Positions 15,973 to 24,272 of a stretch of 38,557 bases of DNA are shown here, piece after piece. The stretch is from positions 1-38,557 of the forward strand of contig JAIBBV010000039.1 of the NCBI GenBank assembly GCA_019694465.1. Direction: 5' to 3'. Positions within the stretch are counted from its first letter, which is position 1, and every line of letters begins with the position of its first letter. Source of the stretch: Oligoflexia bacterium (GTDB taxonomy: Bacteria > Bdellovibrionota_C > UBA2361 > JAFLCA01). The notes under the pieces are model-generated. The model ran no database searches. It was not told the DNA's origin and worked only from the letters and a program-made list of their open reading frames with translations. The position numbers and the translations under genes are program-made.

Positions 15973-17415
15973 CTACCACTGACAACGAGCAAGTTGGTGA
16001 GTGTCGATGGGGCGCAGCCAAATTAGCTTTCGCATCAGATATGGCGGACCACTTTGAAATTCTGCATTATCCCCAGCGCGCGCTAGATTAACTTCTTTCC
16101 CGCCCCGCACATATCGAACCGAGATGTCTGGATGTTTAAAAAGATAGTCTTGGAACTCGAAATACGTTAAAAGCCAGCCGCCAGACGCATAGCTTTGGAG
16201 CAGCGGGTCATTCGATTCAGTAATTTCGACCAGGTCTTTAAAGAAGCCGAATGGATCCCAGGCAGCTGGCATTAGTATGTGGTTAGATCCAAAAGCTTCA
16301 ACTCTTAGGCTGCTATACATGTCAAAGGAGGAGCGATAGTGCAGCCCGAAGTAGGGCAGACATCCAGTCATGAAGTACACTGCCAGCAGTGCTCTTCCAG
16401 TTAGCAGTCTTGGGAATAATGGCGTGGCCTCGGTCGCTTGTTCGGCGTCTTTCACGCACATAAAAGTGGCTGCAAGAACAAAAAATGCGAAGGAATACCA
16501 AAATGCGTGGCGCGCGATGAAAAATAGCCCGAGATTGCCAGTCAGGACTTGATTGGCTCCAGCTGCACATACGAGAAGTGAAACAACAGCGAGTATGATG
16601 CGTAGCTTTGTTGTTTGCTGCGATCCGCTTTCTTGATCCAAGCGGAACAGCTTGCGCAGATATAAAAGGTCTTGGTCTGACAAGAATGGCACATATAGCG
16701 CAAACATGATTGAACTAAAGTCCATCGTATGCTGATAGAAATCGAGGGAAAGAAGACTGTGGAATATTACCCCCAAAAGTATTCCTATCCGACGGCTGCC
16801 CTTAAAGCAAAGCAGCAGGGGAATTATAGTTTCAATCGCCAGCGTCCCATGAATTGCGCCGTATTGGGCCCATATTGCCCCTGGTGTCAAAGGGAACCAA
16901 CTAGAAAGTCTGGAATAGAATGCAGCAGCGCAGCTTGACTCTAAATGCAGGAATCCAGTGTTAAGCTTGTGAAAGACAGCAAAGAAATACAGTAGTACAA
17001 GGGTGCTGCGCAGTATTGCAAAAAGGTTTTCTTCACACTTGGGAAATTGTGTGGCCTTGCTTGAGTTGCGCGCTGCGAATAGTGTCGAGCATAGCGCCAC
17101 GAGTACGGCTAAGCTCACCATGGTAGCAGCAGTGCGGTGGCTTGGGATTTGTGGCAGTCTTATAAGGAATCCCAGGACATTGATGGAAGCCAGGGTGCTC
17201 AGAGCCAGACGAGAGGCAGGCCGCAATAGTACCCAAACGGCTGGTGCGAAATAGCAGGCTTCGATGAGCCCAACAGGGTTCGAGTTGAAACTAGATAAGA
17301 ACGAACCAAAAGCAAATTGTTGAAAAAACGTCGAGAGGGCCCAAAAAATGGCAAACAATTGGTATCTATCTTCTGCGCAATCTTTAGGACGCATGTGAGA
17401 TTTGTAGCACCTCAT
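15973..17415 (-). CDS. HTTM-like multi-pass membrane protein
   Basis: A 480-residue protein with about ten hydrophobic helices. The segment STLVLLYFFAVFHKLNTGFL, followed by a cysteine (ESSCAAAFY), is the pattern of HTTM (vitamin K gamma-carboxylase-like) membrane proteins, in which YFFAGLxKLN is conserved. Residues about 190-260 continue with IETIIPLLLCF and LGVIFHSLLSLDFYQHTMDFSS, again HTTM-like. The soluble C-terminal 130 residues (from about MYSSLRVEAFGSNH) are not recognised. It is divergent from the pyruvyl transferase gene and ends 13 bp from repeat copy 2. Enzymatic activity is unproven for bacterial members. Family assignment is probable only. Confidence 0.65.
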   Translation of the reverse strand: MRCYKSHMRPKDCAEDRYQLFAIFWALSTFFQQFAFGSFLSSFNSNPVGLIEACYFAPAVWVLLRPASRLALSTLASINVLGFLIRLPQIPSHRTAATMVSLAVLVALCSTLFAARNSSKATQFPKCEENLFAILRSTLVLLYFFAVFHKLNTGFLHLESSCAAAFYSRLSSWFPLTPGAIWAQYGAIHGTLAIETIIPLLLCFKGSRRIGILLGVIFHSLLSLDFYQHTMDFSSIMFALYVPFLSDQDLLYLRKLFRLDQESGSQQTTKLRIILAVVSLLVCAAGANQVLTGNLGLFFIARHAFWYSFAFFVLAATFMCVKDAEQATEATPLFPRLLTGRALLAVYFMTGCLPYFGLHYRSSFDMYSSLRVEAFGSNHILMPAAWDPFGFFKDLVEITESNDPLLQSYASGGWLLTYFEFQDYLFKHPDISVRYVRGGKEVNLARAGDNAEFQSGPPYLMRKLIWLRPIDTHQLARCQW

Positions 17416-17485
17416 ATAGCTTATTGCACCACCTCGGTTGAAGGTTTGGGCGCGCTATGATACGCGAAGAGGGAGATAAACTTGT

Positions 17486-18694
17486 ATGATTAAGTCAATT
17501 ACTCTGCTTGGCTCCTCCTCAGGCCGTAATGCCGGTGATGCCGCGCTTATTGCTGGAATTATGGACTCCATAGATGCGGCTTGTGGGCGTCGGCTGCGGT
17601 ATGAGATTCCGACAATCAATCCAAATTTTGTGCGGCGTAACTACACCAACGAGGTGGTACCGATAGGTATGATGCCCTGGCATGCATCAGTTAAGATGCT
17701 TGGTGTCCCAACTCTTCGCTCAATACTTAGAACTGACTTAACCTTGGTATTCGATGCAATTCTGTTTGATAGATCCTTGTACAACCCACTCTTTAACTTT
17801 TTATCAACTTTGCGCGTGCTGCTACCCATCGGGAAGAGCGCTGGCAAACGCATGGGGTTCTTTAATGTAAGTGCGGGCCCCGTCACCACGCCAGCTGGGC
17901 GTGAGATGCTGCGAGCTGTCAGCGAGCTAATGGATTTTGTTACTGTGCGCGACGAGAATTCAGCGGCGCTGCTGCGAGATATCGGAGTTCGTGAGAAGCA
18001 GGTGATCGTAACAGCTGACGCCGCCCTTACGATGCGCAGCGCGACTCCCGATAGAGTGGATAGTATCTGGCGTGAGTTGGGCTTCCAAGCTGGGCAAGAA
18101 GTATTAGGAATTAATGTTAGCGCCTATCTTGATAGTTGGTCTGGCAGTAAGCGTAAGTCGATGGGCAAGGACGAATTTTTGCGTTCCTATTCAGGAGCCC
18201 TAAATACAGTAGCTGCCCAGCTGGGGGTGCCACTTCTTTTTGTGAGCACCCAGCATCATGATGAGCCACTTACTCGAGAGCTAATGGCGCTTGTGACAGT
18301 GCCTGTACACAAAGCACTACTAAGCAATCGAGTTTTTAGTCCGTACGATATCCGTGGCGTGCTTGAGAAGCTGCAGCTTCTTTTTGGAATGCGTCTGCAT
18401 GCCACGATTCTCGCTTCAGCTGGTTTGACACCGGTACTTGCGCTTCCCCATCAACCAAAAGTGTCGCATTATTTTGGCACACTTGGACTCGATCGCTATG
18501 TACTGACATTTGATGACTACTCCGAGCAAGCTCTAGTACAGCATTTGCTACGTGGGTGGGACGAACGGGCAAGAATTCGTGAGCAGCTTGAGAAGGAAAT
18601 TCCACGTAGTCGCGAAAGGGCTTTCTATGCGGCGCAGCTTGTGGCGCAGGAGGACGCGCGGCCCCTTGCAGCTGAGCAAAGAATCCGAGCGTGA
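17486..18694 (+). CDS. Polysaccharide pyruvyl transferase family protein
   Basis: This 402-residue protein opens with ITLLGSSSGRNAGDAALIAGIM, the glycine-rich start of the polysaccharide pyruvyl transferase (CsaB/WcaK) family. It continues with GFFNVSAGPVTT, VTVRDENSAALLRDIGV and VTADAALTM, then LLFGMRLHATILASAGLTPVLAL near 305, the conserved C-terminal block with its histidine. Members move a pyruvyl ketal from phosphoenolpyruvate onto envelope glycans in the cytoplasm. GGGAG precedes the ATG. It is divergent from the HTTM-like gene; no complete polysaccharide cluster is present, so its glycan is unknown. Confidence 0.87.
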   Translation: MIKSITLLGSSSGRNAGDAALIAGIMDSIDAACGRRLRYEIPTINPNFVRRNYTNEVVPIGMMPWHASVKMLGVPTLRSILRTDLTLVFDAILFDRSLYNPLFNFLSTLRVLLPIGKSAGKRMGFFNVSAGPVTTPAGREMLRAVSELMDFVTVRDENSAALLRDIGVREKQVIVTADAALTMRSATPDRVDSIWRELGFQAGQEVLGINVSAYLDSWSGSKRKSMGKDEFLRSYSGALNTVAAQLGVPLLFVSTQHHDEPLTRELMALVTVPVHKALLSNRVFSPYDIRGVLEKLQLLFGMRLHATILASAGLTPVLALPHQPKVSHYFGTLGLDRYVLTFDDYSEQALVQHLLRGWDERARIREQLEKEIPRSRERAFYAAQLVAQEDARPLAAEQRIRA

Positions 18695-19109
18695 CCGGGA
18701 GATGATCTGGAGAGGGAATTTACTTGTGAGTAAAGTGCTACCCGTATTCTAAGCCTCATACAACTTCTGCGCATTTAGCAAAAAAGTAGGCCCCCTCCAA
18801 AGGAGAAATTTCCAAAGTCAAAGGAAAGCGCTACCAATTTTTCGTATTTGAGTGAGAGTAGAATTTTCGTTGGTGAAATAGTTCGATGAGTTAGAGCCGC
18901 AATTATGAGTCAGCCTCATATTTCCTGTTGGTGCTGCGTCGCACCTGCTGTTCCCGATAACACTATAAGCTCTGTGAATGGGAGTCCCTAAGAAAGTGAA
19001 GCGAATCGCTTTGCCTTTGCGGAGATCGCATGCGAGCTCGCAATGTAGATGCGCTTCATCCTCATTGCGCTGCGTGGTTGTTCTTTTACTGTGTGTTCGG
19101 AGGTTCTCG
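18695..19109. other. Gene-poor gap ahead of the secreted paralog pair
   Basis: About 415 bp with no credible gene on either strand; the frames present lack ribosome binding sites and recognisable sequence. It holds two weak hairpins near 18790-18830 (CTCC-AAA-GGAG and TTTCC…GGAAA) that might end the pyruvyl transferase message. It should also hold the promoter for the next gene. Confidence 0.4.
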
Positions 19110-19892
19110 ATGAAGTTCATGTATACTAAACTTCTTTCTGCAGGCGTCGCTTGCTTGGCGCTACTAGCCGGCCGAGTTGAGGCTCAATGTTCCACTATTA
19201 ACTTACGCACTCCATGGAACACAGCACTGACCAGTCATCAGGTGTTCCCCGTGAACAATACAATTTGCAGATTCGGTGGAGACTATGCCGGAGTCTTAGG
19301 AGTAGTTTCTTGTCTGTCTCTATCTGTAGCGATTACGCCACAGAATCAAATCGGGTATCAAAGTCTGCTTGCAACTCTCGAAGCTCAGCAGCCTTTAACG
19401 AGTGGGCAAATCTCGCAAATTTCATCTAATGTTGATTACGCATTCTTCGGGAAACAGGATACTACCACTGCTCAAGCGGTTGAGTTTGCTTTTGTAAATA
19501 AGGCTAATTTAATGGATTGGGCGAACAATGGATATCCGCCTGCACCGACTTATGGAAGAGGCACATACTATCTAATCCATGGCGGACAAGGAGTTCGTCG
19601 CGTCGGGTTCTCCCCGGTTGTTCGGCCTAGCTATCTCACCCCAGATATCACGACCGAATTCATGAGCGCCTCAGGATTTCTTGGAATCGTTGGGTATGAT
19701 AAGGCCAACCCAAGTGCGCGCATGGCGATATATCGTATAGGTTCAGCTGCTGCGATTCACAATTTTGATCCCATTACAGTTTGCACGGGAACAGCAGCGA
19801 CAAGTGCGACTGACTACTTCCATCGCTATGCGGAAACAGCTGCGCCTATGACGAGCCTAAGCAGTGGACGCAGAATCATCCATGTTGACTAG
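19110..19892 (+). CDS. Secreted four-cysteine protein of unknown family (paralog 1)
   Basis: I do not recognise this family. The ATG at 19110 has a near-ideal GGAGG six bases upstream and starts a Sec signal peptide (KLLSAGVACLALLAGRVEA, cut before QCSTIN); a frame from 18978 would add 44 unsupported residues. The mature part, about 237 residues, has four cysteines: QCSTIN, NTICRF, VVSCLS and TVCTGT, probably two disulfides. The middle part (GYQSLLATLEAQQPLTSGQI) is helical, the rest beta-like. The next gene encodes a diverged paralog with the same four-cysteine pattern. No membrane anchor or lipobox is seen, so it is likely periplasmic or released. Confidence 0.75.
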   Translation: MKFMYTKLLSAGVACLALLAGRVEAQCSTINLRTPWNTALTSHQVFPVNNTICRFGGDYAGVLGVVSCLSLSVAITPQNQIGYQSLLATLEAQQPLTSGQISQISSNVDYAFFGKQDTTTAQAVEFAFVNKANLMDWANNGYPPAPTYGRGTYYLIHGGQGVRRVGFSPVVRPSYLTPDITTEFMSASGFLGIVGYDKANPSARMAIYRIGSAAAIHNFDPITVCTGTAATSATDYFHRYAETAAPMTSLSSGRRIIHVD

Positions 19893-19930
19893 TCACTGTG
19901 GCAACTAAACACAAAGTTTGGAGTTTTACT

Positions 19931-20686
19931 ATGAAATCTAAAGTCGCAATTCTCGGAGTCATTTTCGGATTATTAGCTGGCACTGCTCAGGCACAGAGCT
20001 GCTCTGTGATCAATCCAGCACAAGGACCTGCCTCGCTTAGCTTGCCTTCAAGCATTGTAAGTGCTTTGCCTACCCAATGCTACATTGAGCCCTCAGCGCC
20101 CGGTGGTGCGGCGATCGCCTGCATCCATGGCTACCCTACAACGGCTGCATATCAACAGCTCTTGGTGAAGATAGCTCTGCGCATGTCGCTCACGGCTACA
20201 GAAAAGTCTCAGTTAACTGGCACAGGTGGATCGAATATTCGGGGAGGTTTTGCGGTTGATTCACTTGGTAGTGTTCAGTACTCAGCGCGCCAAGCAATCT
20301 TTGCAACGCGCAACGCTTTCAATTCCTATATTAACGCAAACTATTCGCCAGCCAGTTCCGTGCCAAATTTGTTGATCAGCGATATTGATAGCTCTGATAA
20401 CTCTGTTTCCTCGATAGATATTGCCGGTGCCAGTGGAACGCTTGAGGGGTTTCATGCCTCAGGTAATCTTTCAATGCTAACAGGTACTCTGTTTCATGTG
20501 ATTATGGATACGCGGGACATTGATGGAGTACATTTTTTGCGAATTGGGCCAGATCTTTCGACATGGACCGTATGCCAGAACCTGCGTAGCACTCCAAGCA
20601 CTAGCGTCATAAATGCCTTCATTCATAGCCTTGTGATGCAGTACCAAACCGCTGGTGCAACTTCACATAGAGTGCTGATGCGTTAG
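19931..20686 (+). CDS. Secreted four-cysteine protein of unknown family (paralog 2)
   Basis: A 251-residue unknown protein 38 bp downstream of its paralog. The ATG at 19931 follows GGAG by seven bases and starts a signal peptide (MKSKVAILGVIFGLLAGTAQA, cut before QSCSVIN, about 21 residues). Four cysteines match paralog 1 in order: CSVIN, TQCYIE, AIACIHG and TVCQNL, and the segment AAYQQLLVKIALRMSLTATEKSQL aligns with the paralog's YQSLLATL…PLTSGQ helix. Other parts have diverged, so the duplication is old. Co-transcription with paralog 1 is likely. A possible attenuator/terminator lies 45 bp downstream. Confidence 0.75.
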   Translation: MKSKVAILGVIFGLLAGTAQAQSCSVINPAQGPASLSLPSSIVSALPTQCYIEPSAPGGAAIACIHGYPTTAAYQQLLVKIALRMSLTATEKSQLTGTGGSNIRGGFAVDSLGSVQYSARQAIFATRNAFNSYINANYSPASSVPNLLISDIDSSDNSVSSIDIAGASGTLEGFHASGNLSMLTGTLFHVIMDTRDIDGVHFLRIGPDLSTWTVCQNLRSTPSTSVINAFIHSLVMQYQTAGATSHRVLMR

Positions 20687-20730
20687 TAAGGAAAAGCAGA
20701 AGCTGCGTTCCTTATTTAGGCCAACGCTCC

Positions 20731-20780
20731 ATGGGGCTTTGGGGTAAGGCGTACCTTAGCCCCATGTAGTTGGGGCTTTT
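20731..20780 (+). terminator. Terminator with alternative pairings after the secreted pair
   Basis: AGCCCC (20758-20763) and GGGGCT (20772-20777) form a stem followed by TTT, a simple intrinsic terminator. The same AGCCCC(AT) arm can instead pair with ATGGGGCT (20731-20738), or with GGGGTAAGG/CCTTAGCCCC around a CGTA loop (20741-20763, one bulge). The three folds exclude each other. The next gene on the same strand starts about 37-50 bp later. Confidence 0.55.
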
Positions 20781-20828
20781 GCAAGGTTGAGATTGTAGCT
20801 TTTAGTCTATAGTCGCGTGCTTGCAAAT

Positions 20829-22175
20829 ATGCACAAGATTGGGTTGATGTCTTTAGCTTCTGGCAACAACTCAAGAACTTTAGTCGGCACTGTGGGCCTT
20901 GCTCTGGCTTGGCTTTTCTTCCTGTTCGTACTGCGCAACATTATCAGCAATCCACTGCAGCTTTACGCATTTGATGGATCGCAGTACCTTGATTTTAGTG
21001 ATGATATTCTGTCGGGCTTCGCCTTTCAGATTCGCCCTATTACTGAAATGGCTTTTGGTACGATCATGCGTACCCCGGTTTATCCACTGCTACTTAGTTT
21101 TCCCAGGTTGGTATTCTCATCGCAGCTTGAAACAGCGCTAGTTTTGACGCACCTAATACTATTGCTTGGCACTGTCGTTGTTATTTTAGTTTTTACACCA
21201 AATTTGATGGCCAGATGGTCCATTCTGGGTGCATTCTCTATGGCTACCCTGAGGATGAATGAATATTTCATGACATTAAGCACTGAGTGGTCTGCTTTCT
21301 GCGGACTCATCATCGTGCTGACTTTAGTGATGCGGGCGCTGGACGATCCAAAAATCGATCGTATTTTTATTCTGGCAGCACTGTGTGGATTACTTCCTCT
21401 GCTCCGACCCGCTTTGTTATTCATGCTTCTTGTTCCAACACTAGTGCTGTTAAGCGTGAAGCAAAGGCGGACAGGGATGCTTGCGGGGGCTGCCATCATT
21501 TCTGCTTTTCCCGTAATGGTATGGATTGGTATTAATTTTTTACGGCTCGGCGTTGCCACTATTTCGCCGGTAGGCGGCTATACTTTATTCGCTACCGCGT
21601 CATTAATCGGGAATGTAAAAGCGGTTGACGACACTGACCGGCAATTTGAAGCCTTTCGGCAGCAGTTCAACTCTCAGAAGCAAGTATTTACTGAGCAAGA
21701 GGTTGTTGCGGCTAATACCATACCACGTACTTTCGATATGCAGCCTAAGTACTCACATAATATGGGAGTGGCTTGGGCGATAGGACAGGGACTTGGGTTG
21801 GACGTGATAGGGATCGGGCAGATCGAGCAGCGTTATGCTGTGCAGGCGATTCTGGAGAATCTAGACCGCTACCTACTCCAAATTAGAACGGCACTCACCT
21901 CGCTGCGTTTTGTTTTTCCGCTCTTTCTCGTAGGACTTGTATTGCCCTGTGTCATGTTAAGAAATGCGCAAGGGCGCCCATTCCTAGCCACAAGCGGATT
22001 GTGTTTTTTAATACATATAATTCATGTTTCTTTTAGCGCCGCATTTTTCCCGCTCGATCCTAGGTTCTACACGCTGACCCTAGCTCCGTGTATCTACATG
22101 TCCTGCTTGACGTGTTGTCAGGTGCTTATCTCCCGCTTTAGGCGCAATAGTTGTTCCAGTAATTCAATACGTTAG
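20829..22175 (+). CDS. GT-C-like multi-pass membrane glycosyltransferase
   Basis: About 448 residues with ten or so membrane helices. After the first helix comes YAFDGSQYLDFSDDILSG, with acidic residues in the first extracytoplasmic loop, then MRTPVYPLLLSFPR and ATLRMNEYFMTLSTEWSAF and LLRPALLFMLL. This order (DG..Y, a TPxYPLLL motif, an E near helix 4) is typical of GT-C/PMT-type enzymes that use polyprenyl-phosphate sugars. A GTG 12 bases further upstream (20817) is an alternative start; neither has a strong ribosome binding site. Its position directly after two secreted proteins suggests, but does not show, a link to their modification. Family call is moderate. Confidence 0.66.
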   Translation: MHKIGLMSLASGNNSRTLVGTVGLALAWLFFLFVLRNIISNPLQLYAFDGSQYLDFSDDILSGFAFQIRPITEMAFGTIMRTPVYPLLLSFPRLVFSSQLETALVLTHLILLLGTVVVILVFTPNLMARWSILGAFSMATLRMNEYFMTLSTEWSAFCGLIIVLTLVMRALDDPKIDRIFILAALCGLLPLLRPALLFMLLVPTLVLLSVKQRRTGMLAGAAIISAFPVMVWIGINFLRLGVATISPVGGYTLFATASLIGNVKAVDDTDRQFEAFRQQFNSQKQVFTEQEVVAANTIPRTFDMQPKYSHNMGVAWAIGQGLGLDVIGIGQIEQRYAVQAILENLDRYLLQIRTALTSLRFVFPLFLVGLVLPCVMLRNAQGRPFLATSGLCFLIHIIHVSFSAAFFPLDPRFYTLTLAPCIYMSCLTCCQVLISRFRRNSCSSNSIR

Positions 22176-22246
22176 CGGTCCGATGCAACAGAAGGCCATA
22201 GGCCCTCATAATATATGCAAAATAGTTGCATGTCAGCGGAGGTTTT

Positions 22247-22576
22247 ATGCTACCTAATAGTTATTTGACTGCTTTGACTGTTGGTGTGTGCATGTTTGCT
22301 GGCACAGCGGCTGCCCAAAGCAGCTATGGTCAGTTCATGAATGCGGGAGTGGATGCCGCTGGTGTAACCTGCCGCGAAGCTGAGATAAACGCTAACAACG
22401 CCTGTGCTCAGGGCTATCCGGGTGTGGCTTGCACAGCTGTGATTACGCATACAAAGGAGAGCGCAAGCTCATGTACGGTCAGCGGAAAGTGCTATTGTAT
22501 GAGCGCTGAAGATGTACTCGAGTGGGAAAAGGATGGGCGTCCCAGAATTTACATTGATGGTACCAAGTTGGTTTAG
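22247..22576 (+). CDS. Small secreted six-cysteine protein, unknown
   Basis: A 109-residue protein whose ATG follows a strong GCGGAGG by four bases. Residues 1-24 are a Sec signal peptide (LTALTVGVCMFAGTAAAQ). The mature 85 residues carry six cysteines: TCREAE, NACAQG, VACTAV, SSCTVS and KCYC, an even number as expected for disulfides. It ends with a charged stretch (EDVLEWEKDGRPRIYIDG). No family recognised. A start at 22226 would add seven residues without a site. A similar but larger-cysteine protein lies 670 bp downstream, sharing the C-x-C feature. Confidence 0.7.
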   Translation: MLPNSYLTALTVGVCMFAGTAAAQSSYGQFMNAGVDAAGVTCREAEINANNACAQGYPGVACTAVITHTKESASSCTVSGKCYCMSAEDVLEWEKDGRPRIYIDGTKLV

Positions 22577-23245
22577 TCCATTGTTCGAGGGGGCTTCGGT
22601 CTCTAAAACAAAATTGTATTCAATTCCCCCAAAACTATGCGTGCGTTAGATTCGTGTTGCCATGATCCAACTAACGTGCGCAGCGATTTAGATCGTTGGT
22701 AAATCGACGCGCCGGTGCTTGATACCCCGCAGTGCCTGGATCTGGGCATTACGGCCTAGATTATAGATCCCCGATGTGTCCCGATTAGTTACGACATCTT
22801 GATATCTCATCTTGTCTTATTCCCTAGGGTGTCATTTCCAAATGCGTACTTTGGTTGCCTACTTTTGATGGCGCTAGCGGGCAACATCGTGCTACCTTTT
22901 CACAAGTATTACTCTGCTTCTCGCTTACTTGGCGCCTCCGTCATTGCGTTGCAAAAGTAAGAGCAACAAAATCAAAATGCTTCGGATCTAGTTGGTTAAT
23001 TGGGACTGTTTGGTGTTCTTACCGCTAAGCACCCATTAAAGGCGTGGAAACTGCCGAGGGCGGGTTTTTTACTTAAGCGAGGAGCTAGGTTGGGATAATT
23101 TAGGCAGCTTTTGCTCAATTGACGCCTATACCTGGGGAAAATCCACATATGTATGCAACGCCGGGGTCGCTGCTGTGCATATCCTATGGTGAAATTATTG
23201 AAAGCGCCCAGTGGCGCATTTTGGTTATTGGTGGGGTTACCTAAT
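22577..23245. other. Gene-poor gap of about 670 bp
   Basis: No frame here has a ribosome binding site or recognisable protein, and I see no strong hairpin, tRNA or repeat. The long stop-rich spacer between two small secreted-protein genes could contain decayed coding sequence or an untranslated RNA, but nothing supports either. Confidence 0.4.
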
Positions 23246-23587
23246 ATGATTATACGTGGAATTACATTTTTGTCCTTGGCACTGCTTGCTATTGCTTTAC
23301 ATGTAAATATGGCTTTTGCAGCGCCAAGCCAATGCACAAGTGCTAACGCTTCTGGCACGCCCGCGGGAAGCGAGTGTAAGTGTTCTGCGAGTGGTCGGGG
23401 CTCAAATTGCCAGAATATTGCAAATTTCGTGTGGTGTTGGAATGCTGATGGTGATGCCGAGGCTTGCTACTGGGAGAAAGGCAAGGGTTGTGTCTGTGTG
23501 TATACTCCATCCGGAAAGAATAAAATGTATCGCTCACTGGATGAGCTTCTCGGCTTTGAAGACGGTTCCCCACAGTCGCTTGAATAG
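23246..23587 (+). CDS. Small secreted eight-cysteine protein, unknown
   Basis: With the ATG at 23246 this is a 113-residue protein starting with a signal peptide (IIRGITFLSLALLAIALHV, cut near AFA-AP). The mature part has eight cysteines (SQC, ECKC, NCQ, WCW, ACYW, GCVC), then a tail without cysteines (LDELLGFEDGSPQSLE). A frame from 23153 would put 31 residues ahead of the signal peptide and is unlikely; GGTGGGG lies about ten bases before the chosen ATG. Spacing is unlike defensins or known toxins as far as I can recall. It shares a G-C-x-C feature with the six-cysteine protein upstream. Confidence 0.65.
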   Translation: MIIRGITFLSLALLAIALHVNMAFAAPSQCTSANASGTPAGSECKCSASGRGSNCQNIANFVWCWNADGDAEACYWEKGKGCVCVYTPSGKNKMYRSLDELLGFEDGSPQSLE

Positions 23588-23686
23588 TTAGAACGCTAAC
23601 AGAATGCGCTAGGCAAACTTGACGGTTCGTATTGGAAGCAAAGCACGGCAATGCGGTTCATTGCGACTCGCACGCTTAGCAAAGGC

Positions 23687-23707
23687 GGGGGTAGTCGAAC
23701 TACCCCC
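23687..23707. terminator. Perfect 9 bp stem-loop, terminator-like without T-run
   Basis: GGGGGTAGT, CGA, ACTACCCCC pair perfectly. It lies about 100 bp after the eight-cysteine protein gene. No T-run follows on either strand, so it may be an RNA-stabilising hairpin rather than an intrinsic terminator. Confidence 0.4.
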
Positions 23708-24195
23708 AACTATTGACAAGCATCGAATAGTGGAGCTAGGTACGTGAGAGGTTCCGACAATTTTGGACTTTCACAATCGATCTAATGCTTAGCGGGAACT
23801 AATCACTCTAAATGGGCTCTGGTCAGCGGCAGTGCATAAAGTCAGCCGCCTTAGTCTGAACCGGATGCTATACATTGTCGCTACATGATTTATCTGATGT
23901 TGCTGCCTGTGTCTCCCGCTCCGTAGTTCTGATTTGTGGGCGCACACTTCCGCTATGCGCCTGTATTCTCTGCTGGCAGCGTTTTGAGCTGAGCCATCTC
24001 CGCCTGTTCATAGCTAGTTTGTAAGCGGATTCATTATTGCCCCCAACGGTACTGGGCAAATTGTCGACATAGTCAACTCTAAGGCGCTCTCCTGAGCAGG
24101 TGATCCAGCTCATCTAAAAATTTGAGAGTGGAAGGAGTTAGAAATTGTGCCATGCTACTAGGGTAATGCCTAGAAATTGCGTTGTGTATTTAGAG

Positions 24196-24228
24196 GAAAC
24201 CGCCAACTTTAGTTATATTGGCAGTTTC
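24196..24228. promoter_or_regulatory. Stem-loop in the proC leader
   Basis: GAAACCGCCAA and TTGGCAGTTTC form an 11 bp stem with one mismatch and an 11-base loop, 44 bases upstream of the proC start codon. It may terminate upstream transcription or shape the proC leader. Confidence 0.35.
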
Positions 24229-24272
24229 TACATAATTGTGTGGCACACGACTGGCCTGGGAGTTTGAGAGCT

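Larger units (their letters stand above)
23588..24272. other. Gap of about 685 bp with two stem-loops
   Basis: No gene is supported. It contains a perfect stem-loop at 23687-23707 and an imperfect one at 24196-24228 just before proC, listed separately. TTGACA (23713-23718) with TAGGTA 18 bp later is promoter-like, but no gene follows at a normal distance. Confidence 0.4.

Noticed and set aside
18818..19120. Minus-strand 100-codon ORF overlapping the start of secreted paralog 1
   Set aside because: It overlaps the strong GGAGG/ATG and signal peptide of the plus-strand gene and has no recognisable content.
23713..23742. TTGACA … TAGGTA promoter-like pair with 18 bp spacing
   Set aside because: The nearest downstream gene on that strand is more than 500 bp away, so it is more likely chance; noted only in the gap entry.
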